Source: Clostridiales bacterium (GTDB lineage Bacteria; Bacillota; Clostridia; Oscillospirales; Oscillospiraceae). Taken from it: DNA of 64,000 nucleotides. Every line of letters begins with the position of its first letter. Position 1 is the stretch's first letter. The translations under genes were made by a program, and so were the position numbers. Of the stretch, positions 27,098-37,265 are shown one piece after another. A model generated the notes under the pieces. It saw only the letters and a list, made by a program, of their open reading frames with translations. It was not told the DNA's origin and made no database searches. The stretch is from positions 1-64,000 of the forward strand of contig JALFOM010000028.1 of the NCBI GenBank assembly GCA_022782265.1. The letters run 5' to 3'.

Positions 27098-27265
27098 TTA
27101 CCAGCCCAGGCTGTCGGAAATGGAATCGGCTACCTCGCCCATGGTTTTCAGGGTTTTGCCCACAGCGCTCTTCATGCAGCGCTTTTTGGGCCTGGTCGCC
27201 ATGGCGATCACGCCGCCCACGGTAAGTCCCATACCCATTCCGATCAGAAAATTCTTTTTGTTCAT
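27098..27265 (-). CDS. Small membrane-anchored protein (YtxH-like size/topology)
   Basis: MNKKNFLIGMGMGLTVGGVIAMATRPKKRCMKSAVGKTLKTMGEVADSISDSLGW; start at 27265 rather than the ORF-track start. Confidence 0.6.
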   Translation of the reverse strand: MNKKNFLIGMGMGLTVGGVIAMATRPKKRCMKSAVGKTLKTMGEVADSISDSLGW

Positions 27266-27384
27266 GCTTTGCACCTCCATTGGTTTCTTCAATCCTATTA
27301 TGTGCATAAATTCCATTGATACCAATATGCAATTTGTGGTATGATAGGATAAAAAAGTGAAAAGTTTTAAACTGGAGGCGAAAT

Positions 27385-28158
27385 ATGAGCGTCAAAATTC
27401 TGGCGGTGGGAGATATATGCGGCGAACCGGGGCTGAGCTTTCTGGAAAAGCGCCTGCGGGATTACCGGAAGGAGAACAATATTGATTTTGTTGTGGTAAA
27501 CGGAGAGAACGCGAACGTGGTCGGCATCACCCCCCGGCAGGCGGACGCCATTCTCCGCGCCGGAGCGGACGTGATCACCCTGGGCAATCACACCTGGACC
27601 AGGACGGAGCTTCAGCCCTACCTGGACGAGCGGAAAAAGATCCTGCGCCCGGCAAACTTTGCGCCCCAGTGCCCCGGCCGGGGGATCGACGCCTTCAAGA
27701 CCCCCTTCGGCGACGTGTGCGTGCTGAATCTGCTGGGCCGCTTTACTCTGGACAGCAACACCGACAACCCCTTCGTCATCGCCGACGGCTTTATGGAGGA
27801 GATCAGGGAGAAAATCATTCTTGTGGACTTCCACGCCGAGGGCACCAGCGAGAAACGGGCCATGGGCTTTTTGCTGGACGGCAGGGCCAGCGCGGTATGG
27901 GGCACCCACACCCATGTGCAGACCTCTGACGCCTGCGTGCTGCCCAAGGGCACCGGCTATATCACCGACCTGGGCATGACCGGCGCGGAAAACTCCGTTC
28001 TGGGCATTGACCCGGAGCAGAGCATAGGCAAATTTATGGGCGACCCTCCCCGGCGCTACGAGTCGGCAAAAGGGCCGGTCAAGCTGGAGGGCTGTATTTT
28101 CGAGATAGACCCGGAGACGGGCAGGTGCCTTAGCGCAGAGGGAATAAGACTGAAATGA
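27385..28158 (+). CDS. ymdB: YmdB-family metallophosphoesterase
   Basis: ILAVGDICGEPG, VNGENAN, LGNHTW, GTHTHVQTSD. Confidence 0.92.
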   Translation: MSVKILAVGDICGEPGLSFLEKRLRDYRKENNIDFVVVNGENANVVGITPRQADAILRAGADVITLGNHTWTRTELQPYLDERKKILRPANFAPQCPGRGIDAFKTPFGDVCVLNLLGRFTLDSNTDNPFVIADGFMEEIREKIILVDFHAEGTSEKRAMGFLLDGRASAVWGTHTHVQTSDACVLPKGTGYITDLGMTGAENSVLGIDPEQSIGKFMGDPPRRYESAKGPVKLEGCIFEIDPETGRCLSAEGIRLK

Positions 28159-29270
28159 GTACACTGAAGATTATCCATGCGGCGGATCTGCATCTGGATT
28201 CGCCCTTTGAGGGGCTTCCCTCCGGGAAAGCCTCTGTCCGGCGCGGCGAGCAGCGGGGGCTGCTGAGTCGTCTGGCGGAGCTTGCCCTCCGGGAAAAAGC
28301 GGATATTGTCCTGCTCAGCGGTGATTTGCTGGACAGCGACAATACATATTATGAGACCGGGGACGAGCTGATCCGCAGCCTGGGCAGTATGGGCGTGCCT
28401 GTTTTTATCGCCCCCGGCAACCACGATTACTATTCCGACAAATCCCCCTACGCCCGGCTGGAGCTGCCGGAAAACGTGCATGTGTTTACAAAAGGGCAGA
28501 TCCAGTGCGCAGAGCTGCCTTTCCTGGGTCTGCGGGTATACGGCGCCGCCTTTACCGATAAGCGCAGCCCCGCTCTGCTGGAGGGCTTCTCCGCTCCCCG
28601 GCAGGAGGGCATCAAAAATTTGCTGTGCATCCACGGCGAATTTGGGGTGAGGGAGTCGATCTACAACCCCATCAGCGAGGCCCAGCTTGCCGCCAGCGGC
28701 ATAGATTACGCGGCCCTGGGCCACATTCACAAGGCCAGCGGGCTGCGGCAGGCAGGCTCCACCTGGTACGCCTGGCCCGGCTGCCCCGAAGGGCGGGGCT
28801 TTGACGAGACCGGGGAAAAGACCGTAAATATCGTTGAGCTCTCGGACGACGGATGCACTTTGCGCACAGCGTCCATCGCTTCAAGAAAATATGAGATTCT
28901 GGACGTAAACGTGACCGGTTCGGATCCCCTGCTGGCCATACACACCCAGCTCACCGACGAGACCGTGCGGGATATCTACCGCATCACCCTCAGCGGCGAG
29001 GTGGACAGCGCCCCCGATCTGAACAGGCTCCGGCGCAATTTAGAGGAATTTTTCTTTGAACTGCAGCTGCGGGACAACACAAGGCTGAAGCAGAGCGTGT
29101 GGGAAAAGGCCGGGGAGGACACCCTACGCGGCCTGTTTCTGATGAAGCTCCGCGCCAAATACGAGCGCGCCCGGACAGACGGGGAACGCAGCCGCATTGA
29201 ACAGGCAGCCCGCTGGGGCCTGGCCGCTCTGGACAACAGAGAAGAGGTGGTACGGCATGAAGATCAATAA
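28155..29270 (+). CDS. DNA repair exonuclease, SbcD/YhaO-like metallophosphoesterase
   Basis: HAADLHLDSPFEGL, LSGDLLD, APGNHDYY, ALGHIHKA. Confidence 0.92.
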   Translation: MSTLKIIHAADLHLDSPFEGLPSGKASVRRGEQRGLLSRLAELALREKADIVLLSGDLLDSDNTYYETGDELIRSLGSMGVPVFIAPGNHDYYSDKSPYARLELPENVHVFTKGQIQCAELPFLGLRVYGAAFTDKRSPALLEGFSAPRQEGIKNLLCIHGEFGVRESIYNPISEAQLAASGIDYAALGHIHKASGLRQAGSTWYAWPGCPEGRGFDETGEKTVNIVELSDDGCTLRTASIASRKYEILDVNVTGSDPLLAIHTQLTDETVRDIYRITLSGEVDSAPDLNRLRRNLEEFFFELQLRDNTRLKQSVWEKAGEDTLRGLFLMKLRAKYERARTDGERSRIEQAARWGLAALDNREEVVRHEDQ

Positions 29271-31161
29271 GCTCACTGCCTCCTTCGGCAAGCTGGAAAA
29301 CGAAAGCCTCAGCTTTCACAGCGGGCTGAACGTGATCTACGCCCCCAACGAGAGCGGAAAATCCACCTGGTGTGCCTTTATCCGGGCCATGCTTTACGGC
29401 GTGGACAGCGCGGAGCGGGCCAGGGCCGGCTATCTGCCGGACAAGCTGCGCTACGCCCCCTGGTCCGGCGCGCCCATGGAAGGCACCATGGAGCTGACTG
29501 CCGACCGCTGCGACATCACCCTCACCCGCAGCACCAAAGCCAAGAACGCCCCCATGCGGGAGTTTTCCGCCACCTACACCGGCACCGGCGTAAAGGTGGA
29601 GGGCATGAACGGCGCCAACGCCGGGGAGATGCTCACCGGCGTATCCAGAGATGTGTTTCGCCGCAGTGCCTTTATTGAACAGGGCTCTGTAACCGTCAGC
29701 GGGAACCCGGAGCTGGAAAAGCGTATTACGGCCATCGTCTCCACCGGCGAGGAGGAGACCTCCTACAGTGAGGCAGACGAGCGGCTTCGTGCCTGGCAGC
29801 GTAAGCGGCGCTTTAACCGCCGGGGCATGCTGCCCGAGCTGGAGGGCCGCATGGATGAGACCAGCCGCCGCCTTGAGGAGATGAGCGGTTCCGTGCAGGA
29901 CGTCTCTCTGCTGGAGGAGCGGCTGGAAAAGACACGGCAGGAATGCGCCCAACTGGAGGCCGCCGTGACCGAGAGCCGTAAGAAACAGCGCCGGGAATCC
30001 CTCGACCGCTTAAATTCCGGCCGGGCTGTGCTGAAAGCCCGCAGTGACGAGCATGACAAGGCCATGGAGGAGCTGTCTCTCCGCCGTGAGGAGCTGCGTC
30101 ATGGTCTCTTTGGCGGCGAAAACCGGGAGGCTGTGGATCAGCGTGTGGAAAACGACATTGCCGAGCTGTCCCGTCTGAAGGCTGAGGGGCAGAAAAAGAT
30201 ATCCCCCCTGATCGCCATCCTTCTCTTTGCCATCGCCGTGGCCGGGGCCGCACTGTACACAGCGTATAATTCCGTCATTTACATGATCTGTGCCGCCGTG
30301 TTCGGCGTTGCCGCGGTGGTGTTTCTGCTGCGCTATTCCAAAGCCCGCCGGGCTGTTCTGGAGGCCAGGGAAGCCAGGCGCAGGCTGCTGAAGAGCTATC
30401 AGGTGACCTCCTCTAAGGATATTGCCGCCCAGCTTGAAAGTTACCACAGCCGTCTTGAGGCGGTGGAGCAGGCCGAACAGGCCGAGCGGGAAAGCCGTGA
30501 CGCTTACGAGAGCGCCAGAGCCCGCCAGGAGCAGCTTGAGGAGGCGGCTCTGGCCGACCTGGACTTTACCGGCGGCAGTACAGAGGCCGCCAGACTGGGC
30601 CGCCAGCTCTCCGCCGCCCGTGCCTCGGCCGAGCGGCTGGCCGGGCAGATTGCCAGTCTCAACGGCAGGCTTGCCGCCATGGGTGATCCGCTGGTCCTCT
30701 CCAGCGACTTGAGCTGCATGAACGAGGAGCACGAGCGGATCCAGGAGGAATACGACGCGCTGAGTCTGGCCATTGACGTTCTCCGCGAGGCGGACGGGGA
30801 GATCCAGAGCCGCTTTTCCCCCGCTCTTGGGCGCGTGGCGTCGGAATACATGGCAAAAGTTACCGGCGGGCGCTACACCGACGTGCTCATCAACCGGGAT
30901 TTCTCCGCCCTGACCCGAACCTCCGGTGACGCGGTGGCCCGTGAGTCCGAATACCTCAGCGCCGGAACCCTTGATCTGATGTATCTTGCGGTGCGCCTTG
31001 CGGTGTGTGAGCTGGCCCTGCCGGAGGGGGAGCCCTGTCCGCTCATCATTGACGACGCCCTTGTGAATCTGGATGAGACAAGGCAGGCCCAGGCCATGGA
31101 GCTGCTGAGTGAGATTGCCAGGGACCGCCAGGTGATCCTTTTCACCTGCCGGAAGGTCTGA
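29257..31161 (+). CDS. AAA ATPase, SbcC/YhaN-like; start at 29257 rather than the ORF-track start 29197
   Basis: MKINKLTASFGKLENESLSFHSGLNVIYAPNESGKSTW Walker A; coiled coil; LIIDDALVNLD Walker B; overlaps SbcD end. Confidence 0.9.
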   Translation: MKINKLTASFGKLENESLSFHSGLNVIYAPNESGKSTWCAFIRAMLYGVDSAERARAGYLPDKLRYAPWSGAPMEGTMELTADRCDITLTRSTKAKNAPMREFSATYTGTGVKVEGMNGANAGEMLTGVSRDVFRRSAFIEQGSVTVSGNPELEKRITAIVSTGEEETSYSEADERLRAWQRKRRFNRRGMLPELEGRMDETSRRLEEMSGSVQDVSLLEERLEKTRQECAQLEAAVTESRKKQRRESLDRLNSGRAVLKARSDEHDKAMEELSLRREELRHGLFGGENREAVDQRVENDIAELSRLKAEGQKKISPLIAILLFAIAVAGAALYTAYNSVIYMICAAVFGVAAVVFLLRYSKARRAVLEAREARRRLLKSYQVTSSKDIAAQLESYHSRLEAVEQAEQAERESRDAYESARARQEQLEEAALADLDFTGGSTEAARLGRQLSAARASAERLAGQIASLNGRLAAMGDPLVLSSDLSCMNEEHERIQEEYDALSLAIDVLREADGEIQSRFSPALGRVASEYMAKVTGGRYTDVLINRDFSALTRTSGDAVARESEYLSAGTLDLMYLAVRLAVCELALPEGEPCPLIIDDALVNLDETRQAQAMELLSEIARDRQVILFTCRKV

Positions 31162-31294
31162 ACATTTTTACACTGATCCCCCTGCCCATGCGCTGGAGGG
31201 GAGCCTGCGCGCAAAGATGCGCTACCGCTTTTGGTCCGGTGAGACCCTGTTGTTTTCGCATACAGACGATAACGCCAGCTTTGAATATGCAAAT

Positions 31295-31334
31295 AAGCGG
31301 GAGGAGTTTACCCTTTGAACTCCTCCCGCTTTTT
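31295..31334. terminator. Rho-independent terminator, 14-bp stem
   Basis: AAGCGGGAGGAGTT-taccctttg-AACTCCTCCCGCTTTTT. Confidence 0.9.
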
Positions 31335-31351
31335 GCTCTGTTTGTTTCCTG

Positions 31352-31717
31352 TTAGTCCACCAGCTTGCGCAGCAGTTTTTCCACCTCGGCGGCTTTCAGC
31401 ACCTGGCCCATGGAGGCCACCTGCTCGTTGACCACAAGGGCCGGCATACGCATCACACCGTAGGCCATGACCTTCTCCATATCGGTGATGTACTCCACCT
31501 CAAGGGGCAGGCCCAGGGCCTTGACCGCAGTCTGGGCGTTTTCGTACAGCTCATGGCAGGACTTGCAGCCCGCGCCCAGAACCTTGACGCAGCAGATGCC
31601 CTCCACCGGACTGCCGCAGCAGCAGGCTGCCGCTTCCTCTGCCGTCGCCCCGGAGCCGCAGCAGCAGCTTTCCGTTTTCTTTTCCTCGTTTTTCTTTCCC
31701 CAATTGAACAGTGCCAT
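31352..31717 (-). CDS. Thioredoxin-family (redox-active disulfide) protein with CCCG-rich N-terminus
   Basis: GAGCKSCHELYENAQ; N-terminal SCCCGSG...AACCCGSP. Confidence 0.85.
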   Translation of the reverse strand: MALFNWGKKNEEKKTESCCCGSGATAEEAAACCCGSPVEGICCVKVLGAGCKSCHELYENAQTAVKALGLPLEVEYITDMEKVMAYGVMRMPALVVNEQVASMGQVLKAAEVEKLLRKLVD

Positions 31718-31733
31718 TGATTTTTCCTCCTGT

Positions 31734-32747
31734 TTATAAAATAAATGCCTGAATGATATTGAAAAAGTATCCGACGATGATGATGCCGGCGGTGCAGACC
31801 CCGACGAAAATGCTCAGCAGCCCGGGCTTTACCGCCTTGCGGAGCATGATGATAGAGGGCAGGGACAGCGTTGTGACGCCCATCATAAAGGACAGGACCA
31901 CGCCCAGTCGGGCTCCCTTGGCCAGCAGGGCTTCCGCGATGGGGATGGTGCCGAAAATGTCCGCATACATGGGTATGCCGGCTATCGTTGCCAGAACCAC
32001 GCCGAAGGGATTGCCGGTGCCCAGGAGCTTCACAATCCATTCCTCCGGGATCCAGTTGTGGATGACCGCCCCGATGCCCACGCCGATCAGCACATAGGGG
32101 AACACCTTCTTTGCCGTGGTGCAAACCTGGCTCCAGGCATAGCGGATGCGCTCTTTGAAGTGCAGCTCTTCCTGGGGAAGGTCTATGGCTTTGCCGTTAC
32201 GGATATATTCCTCCACCTGATTTTCAAGACGGAGCTTTTCCATGAGCGTACCGCCGGCAACCGCGATCACCAGGCCCAGCACCACATAGATAACGGCCAC
32301 CTTCCAGCCGAAGATGCTCATCAGCAGCACCAGGCTCCCCAAGTCCACCATGGGCGAGGAGATCAGGAAAGAAAAGGTCACACCCAGGGGCAGTCCCGCG
32401 CCGGTAAAGCCGATAAACAGCGGGATAGAAGAGCAGGAGCAGAAGGGCGTCACCGTGCCCAGCAGAGCCGCCACACAGTTTGCGCCCAGGCCCCGGAAGC
32501 GGCCCAGAATCTGTTTCGTCCGCTCCGGCGGGAAGAAGCTCTGAATATAGGAAATAACAAGAATGAGAACGCCCAGCAAAACCATGATCTTGACGGTGTC
32601 ATAGAGAAAAAACCGTATGCTGCCGCCCACTCTGCCGGCGGTGTCCAGCCCCAGGGCCGCAAGTCCCCCGCCGATCAGTTCGTTGAGCCATTTCATGCCC
32701 AGCACCTGATTCTGGATAAAATCCCAGACCGAACGGAAAAGCTTCAT
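31734..32747 (-). CDS. Permease of the DUF318/ArsP type
   Basis: FCSCSSIPLFIGFTGAGLPLGVTFSFLISSPMVD. Confidence 0.9.
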   Translation of the reverse strand: MKLFRSVWDFIQNQVLGMKWLNELIGGGLAALGLDTAGRVGGSIRFFLYDTVKIMVLLGVLILVISYIQSFFPPERTKQILGRFRGLGANCVAALLGTVTPFCSCSSIPLFIGFTGAGLPLGVTFSFLISSPMVDLGSLVLLMSIFGWKVAVIYVVLGLVIAVAGGTLMEKLRLENQVEEYIRNGKAIDLPQEELHFKERIRYAWSQVCTTAKKVFPYVLIGVGIGAVIHNWIPEEWIVKLLGTGNPFGVVLATIAGIPMYADIFGTIPIAEALLAKGARLGVVLSFMMGVTTLSLPSIIMLRKAVKPGLLSIFVGVCTAGIIIVGYFFNIIQAFIL

Positions 32748-32767
32748 TCTTTTCCCCCCCTGTCAAA

Positions 32768-32789
32768 TCGACAAATTGAAAAGTGTCGA
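32768..32789. promoter_or_regulatory. Inverted repeat upstream of permease, candidate ArsR-type operator
   Basis: TCGACA-aattgaaaag-TGTCGA. Confidence 0.45.
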
Positions 32790-32804
32790 AGTGTTGTTCT
32801 GATC

Positions 32805-32832
32805 AAAATCCATCTTTTCAGATGGATTTTTT
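32805..32832 (-). terminator. Hairpin between arsR-type gene and permease
   Basis: AAAATCCATCT-tttc-AGATGGATTTTTT. Confidence 0.75.
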
Positions 32833-32835
32833 GAT

Positions 32836-33162
32836 TTATTTGCAGCAGCCCTTTTCCTCCTGCCCGCCGGGAGCGGTCAGCGCAAGCTGCTGTTCCAGCA
32901 GCCGCAGAGCTCTTGCGGCCCCTGCCGGGTCAAGGGAGTAGTGGACCCACTTTCCCTCCCTGCGGCCCCGGACCACGCCGGAGTCACAGAGGATCTTCAT
33001 GTGGTGGGAGAGGGTGGACTGCCCGATCTGCAGCTCCTCCAGAAGCTTACAGGCACATTTTTCGCCGCTTCGTAAAAGCGCCAGAATCTCCAGCCGGTTT
33101 TCATCGCAGAAGGCTTTGAACACCTTTGCCGTTTCCGTGTATTCAGCCCCCATGCCCATCAC
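32836..33162 (-). CDS. ArsR-family metalloregulator
   Basis: GEKCACKLLEELQIGQSTLSHHMKILCDSGVVRGRREGKWVHYSL. Confidence 0.92.
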   Translation of the reverse strand: MMGMGAEYTETAKVFKAFCDENRLEILALLRSGEKCACKLLEELQIGQSTLSHHMKILCDSGVVRGRREGKWVHYSLDPAGAARALRLLEQQLALTAPGGQEEKGCCK

Positions 33163-33177
33163 CTCAAATCGTTTTTC

Positions 33178-33218
33178 TTCGATGTGTCCTGATTATACAC
33201 AACGTATCGAAATTTGTC
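33178..33218 (-). promoter_or_regulatory. arsR promoter with inverted repeat flanking the -10
   Basis: Minus strand TTGACA-N17-TATAAT; TTCGAT (33178-33183) / ATCGAA (33206-33211). Confidence 0.6.
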
Positions 33219-33450
33219 AATATCATAGTTTGCCTGCCGTCTGCGCGCCGGCCTTTATCGGTCAGGTCTTTTTGCTATCCAATTTTCATGCTCAGCGCTG
33301 GAGCCAGCGGGCGATGGCCGACAGGACCCGGTAATTCCGGGCGAAAATGCTGTAGATCTCGCGCTCCGCCCCAATATTCACAATTCTTAAGAACCGCTCC
33401 GTATAGAAAAATCCGGCATGACGATCAAGCCATGCCGGAAGGATTTTCCT

Positions 33451-34626
33451 TTATCTGCGTCTCCTGCGGCGGCGTCTGCGCCGGGAGGACTTTATGGTGT
33501 CAACGATTACAAGGATAACGATAATCAAAACGATCCCCGCAAGCACCCAACCGATGGATATACCGGAGAGGATTTTATCCGCGCCTGCCTCATACGCCAG
33601 CGGCCGCGTGGTCTCATAGCCGCAGACGGAACAGACGCCCTTTTCCTCTCCCGCCTCCTTTTTCGTAGCGGCGCGAAGCTCCGTCCACTGGAAGCTGTGG
33701 GCGGCCTTGTCGGTCTGCTCGCCGCATTCACACGCATGCCAGTGGTATTCGGCGCTGCTTACCCAGTCCGCTCCGAAGCTGTGCTCATGCTCCTCCGGCG
33801 CGGCGCTCTCCTCCGGCGCGGCGCTCTCCTCCGGTACAGACGGCGTGGGCGTGGGTTCAGGTGTGGGGGTAGGCGTGGGCGTGGGTTCGGGGGTGGCCTT
33901 TGCCGGGTCGGCTTTGACCTTTATGTAGGCCCCGCTGGAGGTTTTGCTGCCGCCCGGGCCTTTGAAGACGGCCTTGATCTGCCAGCCGTCCATTTCGGCG
34001 GGAATATTGTGGACAATGATCTTTCCCGCCCCGTCGTCATTGACGCTGGAGCCGGGGAAGGTCTTGCCGATCTCACTGCAGTCCACCACCGTGGCGCCGT
34101 CCGGGCTCACCAGGCACCAGGAACAGCTCTCCGCGTAGATGGCCGTGGCCACAAAGGAGGCCCAGCCATTCTCTTCCACCGTCTCTCCGCCGGGGTCTTT
34201 GATGATCGTAGGCGCCCATACTGCCGGGGTATACTCCCGCACAAGGGTGACGGATTTCCCGGAGGGGTCAGCAACGGCGTCCACGCCGGAGTTATTGAGA
34301 TAGGCCCGAAGCTCTCCGGCGAAGGAATAGCCCTCACCGGCGTCTATGCGGATCTCCAGACGGTAGTTCTGCTGCTGAAAGCTGCCGGAGGCCGGATTGC
34401 CGCTTGCGTCGTACCATGTCACGCTGCCCACGGTGCAGCCCTCCGTGCTGGTGGCAACGGCTACGCTGCTGATGTCCATCAGCACCACAGGGCTGGGCTG
34501 GGCCGTGGCCAGCACTTTTTCTATCACCGTATCTGCCGAAGCGGTCACAGGGATAAAGCTCAGTATGCCCCATCCAAGGCAGAGGGAAAGCAGCACTGAG
34601 AACACTCGTTTAAACGTTCTGGTCAT
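33451..34626 (-). CDS. Secreted/membrane-anchored protein with Thr-Pro/Pro-Glu-Glu-Ser repeats and poly-Arg C-terminus
   Basis: Signal peptide; TPEPTPTPTPTPEPTPTP linker, SAAPEESAAPEE repeat, C-terminal TM GWVLAGIVLIIVILVIV then KSSR(10)*. Confidence 0.75.
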   Translation of the reverse strand: MTRTFKRVFSVLLSLCLGWGILSFIPVTASADTVIEKVLATAQPSPVVLMDISSVAVATSTEGCTVGSVTWYDASGNPASGSFQQQNYRLEIRIDAGEGYSFAGELRAYLNNSGVDAVADPSGKSVTLVREYTPAVWAPTIIKDPGGETVEENGWASFVATAIYAESCSWCLVSPDGATVVDCSEIGKTFPGSSVNDDGAGKIIVHNIPAEMDGWQIKAVFKGPGGSKTSSGAYIKVKADPAKATPEPTPTPTPTPEPTPTPSVPEESAAPEESAAPEEHEHSFGADWVSSAEYHWHACECGEQTDKAAHSFQWTELRAATKKEAGEEKGVCSVCGYETTRPLAYEAGADKILSGISIGWVLAGIVLIIVILVIVDTIKSSRRRRRRRRRR

Positions 34627-34774
34627 GGTAGAGTCCTCCTCTGTCTGTTTGGATAATTATATTCCCCAAGCCATTTCCGGTCAAGAAAAATATCGTTTTC
34701 CCCTTTTTCCGGTAATCCGATTGCATAAATGCGCTTTTGATATTATAATACTCTGTTGAAAAAGGAGAACTGCT

Positions 34775-35407
34775 ATGACTTGCTTTATTTTTGCCGCCGG
34801 AAGCTTTTACGGGCTTGTGGAGCGCCCTGCCCCCGGCGATCTGGTCATCGCCGCCGACGCGGGCTATAAAGCCTGCCTGGCCTGCGGCATCACGCCGGAT
34901 ATTATTGTGGGCGACTTTGATTCTATGCCCGCTCCCGACGTGCCGGGGGTGATCAGCCTCCCGGTGGAGAAGGACGACACGGACTCCCTGCACGCCATGC
35001 GGATAGGGCTGGAAAAAGGCTATACCGACTTTGTGCTCTACGGCGGCACAGGCGGCAGCCGGGCCGACCACACCATTGCCAATATCCAGAGCCTTCTGTT
35101 TCTGGTGTCTCGCTGTGCCCGGGGCCGCATGTACGGCGACAGGGTAATCTACCGGATGATCCACAACGAGAAAATCCGCTTCCCCGCCTCCTGCCGGGGC
35201 ACGGTCTCCCTGTTCTGCATGGACGGGCAGGCCCGGGGCGTCAGCATAAGCGGACTGAAATATTCCCTTGACAACTATACCGTGACCTCCTGCTTTCCCA
35301 TTGGGGTCAGCAACTCCTTCACCGGCTCTCCGGCGGAGGTCGAGGTCAAGGACGGTACGCTGCTGATTATTTCTGATATTCAAGGTGATAACATTGAACA
35401 AGTATAA
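34775..35407 (+). CDS. Thiamine pyrophosphokinase
   Basis: [40 protein letters not shown]. Confidence 0.92.
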   Translation: MTCFIFAAGSFYGLVERPAPGDLVIAADAGYKACLACGITPDIIVGDFDSMPAPDVPGVISLPVEKDDTDSLHAMRIGLEKGYTDFVLYGGTGGSRADHTIANIQSLLFLVSRCARGRMYGDRVIYRMIHNEKIRFPASCRGTVSLFCMDGQARGVSISGLKYSLDNYTVTSCFPIGVSNSFTGSPAEVEVKDGTLLIISDIQGDNIEQV

Positions 35408-37265
35408 TGCCGGAAAATGCGATATCGCCGTCATCGGCGCGGGCCACGCCGGGATCGAGGCCGCCCTTGCCGCGGCGCGTCTGGGCCTTGACACGGTGTG
35501 CTTTACCGTGAATCTGGACAGCGTGGGCAACATGCCCTGCAACCCGGCCATCGGCGGCACGGGCAAGGGCCATCTGGTCCGGGAGCTGGACGCCCTGGGC
35601 GGCGAGATGGCAAAGGCGGCGGACAAGGCCTGCATTCAGTACCGTATGCTGAATCTGGGCAAGGGCCCTGCCGTACACTCCCTCCGGGCTCAGGCCGACC
35701 GGCGGCGCTATCAGGAGATCATGAAGCAGACCCTGGAAAGGCAGGAAAACCTGCGCTTAAAGCAGGCGGAGGTAGTGGATATCGGCCTGGAAGACGGCCA
35801 CGTCTGCTCCGTCACCACCCACACCGGCGCGGTCTACGCCTGCCGGGCGGTGGTGATCGCCTCCGGCACCTACCTGGACGGCCGCACCATTGTGGGCGAG
35901 GTGCTGCGCTCCTCCGGGCCGGACGGTCTGGCCGCCGCCGTGCCCCTGGGCCAACGTCTCCGGGAAATGGGGCTGTCCCTGCGCCGCTTCAAAACCGGCA
36001 CGCCCCCCAGAGTGAATGCCCGCACAGTGGACTTTTCCCAAATGGAGCTTCAGGAGGGGGATAAGGACCCGGAGCCCTTCTCCTTTACCACCACCCAGAC
36101 CCCCAACAACAGCGCCGTCTGCTACCTGACCTATACCAACCAGCGCACCCATGAGATCATCCGCCGGAATCTGGACCGCAGTCCCATCTATTCCGGCGTG
36201 ATTGAGGGCGTGGGGCCCCGTTACTGCCCCAGTATTGAGACAAAGGTGATGACCTTTGCCGATAAGCCCCGGCACCAGCTTTTTGTGGAGCCCATGGGGC
36301 TGAACACCGAGGAGCTTTACATTCAGGGCTTCTCCTCCTCCATGCCCGAGGAGGTGCAGGTGCAGATGCTGCACACCATCCCCGGTCTGGAGCAGGCGGA
36401 GATGACCCGCTGCGCCTACGCCATCGAATATGACTGCATCGACCCCACGGAGCTCACTCCCACTCTGGAGTGCAAAAAAATCCCCGGCCTCTACGGCGCG
36501 GGGCAGTTCAACGGCTCCTCCGGCTATGAGGAGGCGGCGGTACAGGGCTTCGTGGCGGGGGTGAACGCCGCTTTGAAGCTGAAGGGCCGCCCGCCCTTTA
36601 TTCTCCGCCGCAGCGACGGCTATATCGGCACCCTGATCGACGATCTGGTGACCAAGGGCACCAACGAGCCCTACCGCATGATGACCTCCCGCAGCGAATA
36701 CCGTCTGCTCCACCGGCAGGACAACGCTGACCAGCGGCTCAGCGCTTACGGTCTGGAAATCGGGCTGGTCAGCCCGGAGCGGCATCAGGCGGTGCTGGAC
36801 AAATACGCCGCCGTGGACCGGGAGATCAAGCGGCTGGAGAGCTGCCACCTGGCTCCCACAGCGGCGCTGAACGCCATGCTGGAGAGCCGGGGAACCGCCA
36901 GGGTCGCCACCGGCGTGTCTCTGGCGGACCTGATCCGCCGCCCCCAGGTGAGCTACGCCGATCTGGCGCCTTTCGACCCGGAGCGCCCCGCGCTGGACCG
37001 GGCGGTGTGCTACGAGGCGGAGCTGAATTTAAAATATGAGGGCTATATCAAGCGGCAGCTGAAGCAGGTGGAGGAGTTTACCCGCATGGAAAGCCACAGT
37101 CTGCCCGCCGACCTGGATTACGATCAGGTAGCCGGTCTTCGGCTGGAGGCCCGGGAAAAGCTGAAAAAGATCCGGCCCGAGAATTTCGGCCAGGCCAGCC
37201 GCATTTCCGGTGTGTCCCCGGCAGACATCTCGGTGCTGATGATCTATATGGAGAACCGAAAATGA
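35385..37265 (+). CDS. mnmG: tRNA uridine-5-carboxymethylaminomethyl(34) synthesis enzyme MnmG
   Basis: [65 protein letters not shown] start overlapping TPK end. Confidence 0.95.
   Translation: MITLNKYNAGKCDIAVIGAGHAGIEAALAAARLGLDTVCFTVNLDSVGNMPCNPAIGGTGKGHLVRELDALGGEMAKAADKACIQYRMLNLGKGPAVHSLRAQADRRRYQEIMKQTLERQENLRLKQAEVVDIGLEDGHVCSVTTHTGAVYACRAVVIASGTYLDGRTIVGEVLRSSGPDGLAAAVPLGQRLREMGLSLRRFKTGTPPRVNARTVDFSQMELQEGDKDPEPFSFTTTQTPNNSAVCYLTYTNQRTHEIIRRNLDRSPIYSGVIEGVGPRYCPSIETKVMTFADKPRHQLFVEPMGLNTEELYIQGFSSSMPEEVQVQMLHTIPGLEQAEMTRCAYAIEYDCIDPTELTPTLECKKIPGLYGAGQFNGSSGYEEAAVQGFVAGVNAALKLKGRPPFILRRSDGYIGTLIDDLVTKGTNEPYRMMTSRSEYRLLHRQDNADQRLSAYGLEIGLVSPERHQAVLDKYAAVDREIKRLESCHLAPTAALNAMLESRGTARVATGVSLADLIRRPQVSYADLAPFDPERPALDRAVCYEAELNLKYEGYIKRQLKQVEEFTRMESHSLPADLDYDQVAGLRLEAREKLKKIRPENFGQASRISGVSPADISVLMIYMENRK

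Noticed and set aside
34640-34775. TPP riboswitch upstream of thiamine pyrophosphokinase
   Set aside because: No CUGAGA...ACYUGA...GNUCCG core in the spacer; only a plain promoter-like region.
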